12,673 bases of DNA from Nitrospinota bacterium (GTDB lineage Bacteria > Nitrospinota > Nitrospinia > UBA9942 > JAHJSF01): positions 1 to 12,673 of the forward strand of contig JAHJSF010000105.1 of NCBI GenBank assembly GCA_018830405.1, in the 5' to 3' direction. The translations under genes were made by a program, and so were the position numbers. The stretch's first letter is position 1. Each line of letters begins with the position of its first letter. This document shows positions 8,385-12,673 of the stretch, in pieces. The notes beneath the pieces were generated by a model, which saw nothing but the letters and a program-made list of their open reading frames with translations, was not told the DNA's origin and did not search any database.

Positions 8385-8514
8385 CCCTCTCCCTTGAGGG
8401 GAGAGGGGCAGGGTGAGGGTGATAAATCACTTCTGAAACCTCCCCTCTTTTATCCGAATGCTGACTTTTGGACCCCTCTCTCATATCTCTCCCCACTTTT
8501 TGTGGGGCGAGAGG
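8385..8514. repeat. GC-rich hairpin cluster between the HIT gene and rpe
   Basis: Two hairpins lie in this gap: CCCTCTCCC/GGGGAGAGGG around TTGA (8385-8408) and CTCTCCCCAC/GTGGGG-C-GAGAG around a T-run (8487-8511). The left one continues as GCAGGGTGAGGGTG. Both arms are rich in CTCTCCC/GGGAGAG, and the layout resembles an old palindromic mobile repeat. The run of T inside the second loop is not placed as a terminator tail. No gene is visible between 8352 and 8559. Confidence 0.45.
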
Positions 8515-8559
8515 TGGAAGAGGTTACCTTAGGTACTTATTCCCTTCCGTTTAAGCTAC

Positions 8560-8904
8560 TTATCCCGGCGGCCAGGCCATAAACCTGCCGCCCATTAGAT
8601 GAAAATGGAGGTGAAAGACAGACTGTCCGGCATCCTCATTACAGTTAACCACGAGCCTGAAGCCCGACCTGTCGATCCCCTTTTCTTGGGCAAGCTTATT
8701 GGCTGTCAGGAAGAGGTGTCCCATAAGCCCTTTATCCTCCTCCTTGGCCTCCAAGGAAGTGGCCAGATGTTTTTTCGGTATTATAAGGATATGCACCGGA
8801 GCCTTCGGGTTGAGGTCTTCAAAGGCAATTGCCTTATCATCTTCATATAACTTTTTGGCGGGAATCTCCCCACTGACAATCTTACAGAAAATACAATCTT
8901 CCAT
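8560..8904 (-). CDS. HIT-family (histidine triad) nucleotide hydrolase, HinT-like
   Basis: A small cytoplasmic protein of 114 residues, normal for HinT-like HIT proteins, which hydrolyse phosphoramidate or related bonds on AMP/GMP. The histidine triad H98-L-H100-F-H102 lies in VFHLHFHLMGGR near the C-terminus. The N-terminus CIFCKIVSGEIPAKKLYEDD and HILIIPKKH (about 38-46) are the other family blocks. The CIFC pair may bind zinc, as in several HIT proteins. Three ATG codons stand in a row (8910, 8907, 8904). GGAG at 8911-8914 on the minus strand is 6 nt from the third, so 8904 is preferred over 8910. The gene begins 15 bp after the folD stop and is probably co-transcribed with it. Confidence 0.93.
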   Translation of the reverse strand: MEDCIFCKIVSGEIPAKKLYEDDKAIAFEDLNPKAPVHILIIPKKHLATSLEAKEEDKGLMGHLFLTANKLAQEKGIDRSGFRLVVNCNEDAGQSVFHLHFHLMGGRFMAWPPG

Positions 8905-8919
8905 CATCATCTCCGGCTA

Positions 8920-9783
8920 TTAATCTTTTATCCCTCTCTGCACCTTGAAGGCGGTCAGGGTGTTTTTCATAAGCATAGCAATGGTCATCGGCCCGACACC
9001 CCCCGGAACAGGGGTGATATAGGAGGCGACCTTAGAGACCTCATCAAAGGCAACATCCCCGACCAATTTTCCTTCGGCATTACGGTTTATCCCCACGTCT
9101 ATTATAACAGCTCCTTCTTTGACCATATTCCCTTTAAGGAACTCGGCTATCCCAACCGCAGCCACAATAATATCGGCCTTTTTACATTTTTCGCCGATAT
9201 CCTTTGTTTTGGAGTGGCAGACGGTGACCGTGGCGTTCCTCTGGAGGAGGAGCTGTATGGCCGGTTTCCCCACAATATTACTTCTCCCGATTATAACCGC
9301 ATCCTTCCCCTCTATCTTTATGCCGCTCCGGTCCAAAAGCTCAATCACCCCTGCCGGTGTGCAGGGTTTAAGATAGGCCTTGTTGAGGGATAGAAGCCCG
9401 ACATTGACCGGATGAAAACAATCAACATCTTTCTCAGGGCGTATTGCCTCCAAGACCTTGGCCTCGGAGATATGTTTGGGGAGGGGGAGCTGGACCAGTA
9501 TCCCATTTATCTCTTTATCGTTATTGAGAGAGTCGATAAGTTTAAGGAGGTCTGCCTCACTATTCTCGGCCGAAAGGTCGTGGCTGACCGAGCGAATCCC
9601 TATCTCCTCACAGGCCCTCTTTTTGTTCCTCACATAGACGGCCGAGGCGGGGTCTTCCCCAACCAGAACAACCGCCAAGGCAGGTGATACCCCCACCTTT
9701 TTATTTAAGAGAGCAACCTCTTCGGCAATCTCTTTCCTTATATCTGCGGCAATTTTTTTGCCGTCTATAATGTTAGCAGTCAA
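8920..9783 (-). CDS. folD: Bifunctional methylenetetrahydrofolate dehydrogenase / methenyltetrahydrofolate cyclohydrolase
   Basis: A 287-residue FolD of standard length. It catalyses NAD(P)-dependent oxidation of 5,10-methylene-THF and hydrolysis of 5,10-methenyl-THF in cytoplasmic one-carbon metabolism. With the start below, the catalytic residues fall at their usual numbers: Y50 and K54 in YVRNK, Q98 in ILVQLPLP, and D121 in DVDCFHP. The cofactor domain has GRSNIVGKP (166-174), and TPVPGGVGPMT (257-267) is near the C-terminus. The start codon is TTG at 9781-9783. It is preceded by GAAGGA with 7 nt spacing, and the family N-terminus (TANIIDGKKIA) begins there; the upstream ATG at 9849 would add 22 unrelated residues. 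Tandem TAA TAG stops end the gene, and the HIT gene follows at once. Confidence 0.96.
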   Translation of the reverse strand: MTANIIDGKKIAADIRKEIAEEVALLNKKVGVSPALAVVLVGEDPASAVYVRNKKRACEEIGIRSVSHDLSAENSEADLLKLIDSLNNDKEINGILVQLPLPKHISEAKVLEAIRPEKDVDCFHPVNVGLLSLNKAYLKPCTPAGVIELLDRSGIKIEGKDAVIIGRSNIVGKPAIQLLLQRNATVTVCHSKTKDIGEKCKKADIIVAAVGIAEFLKGNMVKEGAVIIDVGINRNAEGKLVGDVAFDEVSKVASYITPVPGGVGPMTIAMLMKNTLTAFKVQRGIKD

Positions 9784-9918
9784 AACTATTTCCTTCTTAA
9801 TGGTGTTGATTTTTATGGGTAAAGAACCATTTTGGCAGAGTCCAAACACTACTTTGTAAGGATATCAAATTAGTTCGGAAATAGTAAATAAACTTCGTTT
9901 TTTCTCACGGTGAGTGGG

Positions 9919-10033
9919 TAACAAACCACCCCTGCCCCTCCTTAACTAAGGAGGGGAGTTTGGAGTTTAGGGCGCCCTGCATAGCTCCCCTACTATTTTA
10001 GGAGGGGTGGCCGAAGGCAGGGGTGGTAAGTTA
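9919..10033. mobile_element. 115-bp palindromic MITE-like element
   Basis: The terminal inverted repeats TAACAAACCACCCCTGCC (9919-9936) and TAACTTACCACCCCTGCC (inverted, 10016-10033) match at 16 of 18 positions. Inside are two hairpins, CCCCTCCTTA/TAAGGAGGGG (9935-9956) and CTCCCCT/AGGAGGGG (about 9985-10007), around a central GGGCGCCC (9970-9977). The element has no coding capacity. It lies in the 374-bp gap between the folD start and the broken recombinase gene; the remainder of that gap (9784-9918 and 10034-10157) shows no gene. A 7-bp-arm hairpin AGCCTCC-AA-GGAGGCT occurs at 10098-10113. No clear target-site duplication was recognised. Confidence 0.65.
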
Positions 10034-10157
10034 GAGGGGACTAAGGGGAGGGTGACATAACAACCTATTCAATCCTAAAAATAAAATGGCGGGTTAGAGC
10101 CTCCAAGGAGGCTGAGAAACCTCTTTTTATCCCCAAATAAATTTGCCTCGCTTCTGT

Positions 10158-10490
10158 TTAGCATGATACATTCACCCTTTTATGTGCACGTATGGCATTT
10201 ATTTCATCATCCAGTGGCAGGTTCAGCGCCTTTTTATATAAAAACACCAGTGCATTCATCGCCTGGTTTTGGGTAGAGGGGGATACGTTTCCTTGGACTG
10301 CAAGATGGGTCAAAAAAAGTTCAATCTTTTTTTGACCCTCGGAAAGATCGTTCCGGGACTTCATGTCGTGAAATTGAATAAATTTTTTGATCCAATCGCA
10401 ATAGGTTCGTTCGGTATGGATCAAATAATGATGAAGCCGCATATAATCACGGACTTCGTCTAGCAACTTACGTTTTTTTTGTATTGACAT
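10158..10490 (-). pseudogene. Tyrosine recombinase/integrase remnant (N-terminal SAM-like domain only)
   Basis: The 110 residues match the N-terminal core-binding domain of phage- and integron-type tyrosine recombinases: LLDEVRDYMRLHHYLIHTER, TYCDWIKKFIQFHD, FLTHLAVQGNVSPSTQNQA and ALVFLYKKAL. Family members run to about 300 residues or more, with an R-H-R-Y catalytic domain that is absent here. The frame stops at a TAA just after RAHKRVNVSC. In the next frame, a stretch beginning VMLNRSEANLF (from about 10167 downward) resembles the continuation PVVLTREEV of intact integrases, so a one-base frameshift probably came first and the catalytic part was then lost. No SD precedes the ATG at 10490. 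Flanked by the MITE-like element and an orphan lipoprotein, it marks a decayed integration site. Confidence 0.75.
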
Positions 10491-10634
10491 GGCACACGTA
10501 ATATAATGAAGCCCATAAAAGTTGTGTTATCCGATAGCTCTAAAGACAATATCAGCCTGACGATGTTAAATCAAGGCAAGTCTACTATCAGGGCAAATTG
10601 ACCTGATAATCAATGGTTCGGTGGATAAATATTA

Positions 10635-10823
10635 ATGAACCAGCACCACATGAAAAAAATTGTTTTCACGATTGTGACTATGATTTTTGCTGGCTGTTCA
10701 GTAATTGGCCATATGGACACAATCGAGCCTACTGATTCATCCGGGTGGGTCGAAACTCAACCACCATCCTCGTTCAAAGTTTACTATCATGAATGCGAGG
10801 ATTTTATATTAACCTCTTACTAA
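10635..10823 (+). CDS. Small predicted lipoprotein, function unknown
   Basis: A 62-residue frame whose N-terminus is a lipoprotein signal: MKKIVFTIVTMIFAGC, two lysines, a hydrophobic stretch and a lipobox ending in Cys. The mature product would be about 42 residues (CSVIGHMDTIEPTDSSGWVE onward), anchored by lipid. Two starts are possible. The ATG at 10635 has GGTGGA 9 nt upstream, while the ATG at 10650 gives the more standard MKKIV signal with no SD. No family was recognised, and the short mature part may be a truncated remnant of a longer protein in this disturbed region. It ends 25 bp before the glycosyltransferase-cupin gene. Confidence 0.45.
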   Translation: MNQHHMKKIVFTIVTMIFAGCSVIGHMDTIEPTDSSGWVETQPPSSFKVYYHECEDFILTSY

Positions 10824-10848
10824 ATATATTTTCCCCGGAGAAAAACAG

Positions 10849-12204
10849 ATGCATATTGCCATGCTTTCGCCCATTGCCTGGAGAACCCCGCCCCGCCATT
10901 ACGGTCCATGGGAGAGCGTTGTTTCTCTCCTCACAGAGGGCTTGGTTGCCAGAGGTGTCGATATTACCCTCTTTGCCACTAAAGACTCTATTACAAAGGG
11001 CCGTCTCCAGGCGGTCTGCAAAAAAGGCTACGAGGAGGATGTCCATGCAGAGCCGAAGGTTGTGGAATGCCTCCATATATCGGAGCTCTTTGACAGGGCC
11101 GGCGACTTTGACATCATACACAACCATTTCGATTTTCTTCCCTTAACCTATAGCGGGCTGGTGAAGACCCCGGTGGTTACGACCATACACGGTTTTTCTT
11201 CCCCCAGGATTCTGCCTGTCTATGAAAAGTACAATGGCAAGGTCTTCTACGTCGCCATAAGCGAGGCGGACAAGGCGGCCGGTCTCGATTATATCAGGAC
11301 GATACACCATGGTATCGATCTCAATGAGTTCACATTCAATCCCGAGCCGCAAGACGATTACCTCCTGTTTTTCGGCAGAATACACTCCGACAAAGGTGCG
11401 AAAGAGGCGATAGAGATCGCCAGGCGGAGCAAGAAGAGGCTGATAATGGCCGGCATCATCCAGGATGAAGTATACTACAAGCGTGAAGTGGAGCCTCACC
11501 TTAACGGTGACGGCATTACCTACGTCGGAAGCGTTGGCCCCGCAAAGAGGGACACGCTCCTGAGGGGTGCGGGCGCTCTGCTGCACCCGATCAACTTCAA
11601 CGAACCCTTCGGGCTTTCCGTTACCGAGGCGATGGCGTGCGGCACGCCGGTCATAGCCTTCAACAGGGGGAGTATGCCGGAACTCATACGAGACGGCGTC
11701 AACGGATACCTCGTCTCCACTGTGGAAGAGGCGGTTCATGCCGTGGGAAGACTTGGCGATATCAACAGGGCCAACTGCCGGAAGTTTATAGAAGAGAACT
11801 TTTCCGTCGAGAGGATGGTGACCGATTACATAAAGGTTTACGAGGAGATAATCGAAAAGACAAAGCGCGAAGAGCGCAGGCCCTGGGGGTATTACGAGGT
11901 TTTTATCGACGATCCGGACCATAAGATAAAGCGTATTATCGTGTATCCCGGAAAGCGGCTCAGTCTCCAGAGGCACAGGCGGCGCTCCGAGCACTGGCAC
12001 GTCATCTACGGCGAAGCGGTAGTCACTCTTGACGACCGAGAGATAATACTGCAGGCGGGGGATTCAATAGACATTCCGCAAGGGGCCGTCCACAGGATGG
12101 CGAACCGTGGGAAGGAGAATATGGCCTTGGTAGAGGTGCAGCGCGGCGACTACTTCGGTGAGGATGACATCGAGCGGCTGGAGGATGATTTTGGACGCAA
12201 CTAG
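10849..12204 (+). CDS. GT4 glycosyltransferase fused to a mannose-6-phosphate isomerase type II (AlgA/ManC) cupin
   Basis: A 451-residue two-domain protein. Residues 1-about 340 form a GT-B glycosyltransferase: MHIAMLSPIAWRTPPRHYG (1-19), HGIDLNEF (154-161), GRIHSDKGA (176-184), and a canonical EX7E motif, E252 to E260, in NEPFGLSVTEAMACGTPV. Residues about 344-450 match the C-terminal cupin of type II phosphomannose isomerase/GDP-mannose pyrophosphorylase enzymes: RPWGYYEV, YPGKRLSLQRH (366-376), SEHWHVIYG, IPQGAVHR (409-416), GDYFGEDDIERLEDDFGR. The second ligand position of the cupin H-x-H motif is R378, with H376, E381 and H415 kept. The nucleotidyltransferase part of ManC is absent. An SD (CGGAG, 10836-10840) lies 8 nt before the ATG. 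The GH130 gene starts 10 bp after the stop. A role in a mannose-containing oligosaccharide is inferred from the fusion and neighbour. Confidence 0.88.
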   Translation: MHIAMLSPIAWRTPPRHYGPWESVVSLLTEGLVARGVDITLFATKDSITKGRLQAVCKKGYEEDVHAEPKVVECLHISELFDRAGDFDIIHNHFDFLPLTYSGLVKTPVVTTIHGFSSPRILPVYEKYNGKVFYVAISEADKAAGLDYIRTIHHGIDLNEFTFNPEPQDDYLLFFGRIHSDKGAKEAIEIARRSKKRLIMAGIIQDEVYYKREVEPHLNGDGITYVGSVGPAKRDTLLRGAGALLHPINFNEPFGLSVTEAMACGTPVIAFNRGSMPELIRDGVNGYLVSTVEEAVHAVGRLGDINRANCRKFIEENFSVERMVTDYIKVYEEIIEKTKREERRPWGYYEVFIDDPDHKIKRIIVYPGKRLSLQRHRRRSEHWHVIYGEAVVTLDDREIILQAGDSIDIPQGAVHRMANRGKENMALVEVQRGDYFGEDDIERLEDDFGRN

Positions 12205-12214
12205 GAGGAAACCT

Positions 12215-12673
12215 ATGGACCCTGTGATAAAGAGGTACGAAAAGAATCCTGTGCTGACCAAGCATGACGTCCCTTACCCCGTGGAGACGGTACACAATGC
12301 CGGTGTCGTGAAACATGAGGGGCGATACATCATGCTCTTCAGGTCGCACCTCAGAAATGGCAGGTCCGTTATCGGCAAGGCTGAGAGTGAAGACGGATTT
12401 TCCTTTACTGCTTACCCCGAGCCCTTCATCACACCTGCTACCGAAGGGATATTTGCCGCTTATGAGGAGTTTGGTGTGGAAGACCTGCGCATCTGTGCTA
12501 TGGAGGGGGAAGACTACCTCCTCACCTACAGCGCCTACTCAAGGCATGGTGTGAGAATAGCCCTGGCGAGAACGGCTGACTTCAAGTCTATTGAACGGGT
12601 GGCTATGATCTCTCAGCCCGACATGAGAAATGTTGTCCTCTTTCCGAGGAAGATCGAGGGCCGCTATGTGCGC
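12215..12673 (+). CDS. GH130 family glycoside phosphorylase/hydrolase, N-terminal part (open at window end)
   Basis: An uninterrupted 153-codon frame runs from ATG 12215 to the last base, with no stop in the window. The N-terminus YEKNPVLTKHDVPYPVETVH (8-27), NAGVVKHEGRYIMLFRSH (28-45), GVEDLRI (87-93, D90 being the expected acid), TYSAYSRHG and PDMRNVVLFPRKIEGRYVR match the five-bladed propeller family GH130. Members phosphorolyse beta-mannosides (mannosylglucose, beta-1,4- or beta-1,2-mannooligosaccharides). About half of a typical 300-350 residue protein is present. A perfect AGGAGG (12203-12208), overlapping the stop of the upstream gene, is 6 nt from the ATG, so the two genes are surely co-translated from one mRNA. 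The linkage acted on cannot be read from this part. No signal peptide is present, so a cytoplasmic location is expected. Confidence 0.9.
   Translation, partial: MDPVIKRYEKNPVLTKHDVPYPVETVHNAGVVKHEGRYIMLFRSHLRNGRSVIGKAESEDGFSFTAYPEPFITPATEGIFAAYEEFGVEDLRICAMEGEDYLLTYSAYSRHGVRIALARTADFKSIERVAMISQPDMRNVVLFPRKIEGRYVR

Noticed and set aside
10506-10601. 31-codon frame starting MKPIKVVLSDSSK
   Set aside because: No SD, no recognised family, and it lies in the degraded integrase region; chance frame is more likely.
10586-10608. TATCAGG/CCTGATA inverted repeat as a terminator or recombination site
   Set aside because: The stem is only 7 bp with a 9-nt loop, has no T-run, and no second copy was noticed.
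11143-12000. Long minus-strand open frame (285 codons) opposite the GT4-cupin gene
   Set aside because: It is antisense to a protein with recognisable motifs throughout, and its own translation shows no domain; it comes from the high-GC codon pattern.

Overview
This 12.7 kb stretch is bacterial chromosome, most likely from an anaerobic Gram-negative lineage of the Desulfobacterota/Nitrospirota kind. The placement is an inference. It rests on an MsbA-type lipid A flippase (so an LPS outer membrane), moderate GC, heavy ATA/AGG/GGG codon use, frequent TAG stops, a GroEL ending in a GGM-rich tail, and long palindromic intergenic repeats. No gene fixes the species.

Layout, left to right. Positions 1-377 are the C-terminal end of homoserine dehydrogenase, closed by a clean intrinsic terminator. 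A GT4 glycosyltransferase (441-1562) begins flush against that terminator and converges, with a 6-bp overlap, on a small ferritin-like protein (1557-2006, minus). A tRNA-Pro(TGG) with its own near-consensus promoter (2265-2341) converges on msbA (2353-4092, minus). msbA is divergent, only 29 bp away, from a class IV PLP aminotransferase (4122-5039). The 386-bp gap that follows holds two related palindromic repeats on either side of a 16-bp-stem bidirectional terminator.

Positions 5426-9783 are a run of minus-strand housekeeping genes read right to left: folD (one-carbon metabolism), a HIT-family hydrolase, rpe (ribulose-5-phosphate 3-epimerase, broken by one in-frame TAG), then groES-groEL from a TTGACA-N17-TACATT promoter. 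folD and the HIT gene are closely spaced and probably co-transcribed. The HIT-rpe gap is filled with GC-rich hairpins.

From about 9.9 to 10.85 kb the order breaks down. There is a 115-bp MITE-like palindrome (9919-10033), a truncated tyrosine-recombinase gene carrying only its N-terminal domain, and an orphan small lipoprotein. After this scar the sequence looks visibly richer in C/G-ending codons. It carries a two-gene carbohydrate unit: a GT4 glycosyltransferase fused to an AlgA/ManC-type cupin (10849-12204), followed 10 bp later by the start of a GH130 family enzyme (12215 to the window edge), which is open at the end. These two genes plausibly make and phosphorolyse a mannose-type oligosaccharide and may have been acquired horizontally.

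The points most worth a second look are the interrupted rpe, the GT4-cupin/GH130 pair, the two related palindromic elements around the 5.2-kb terminator, and the groESL promoter with a 13-bp palindrome but no CIRCE.
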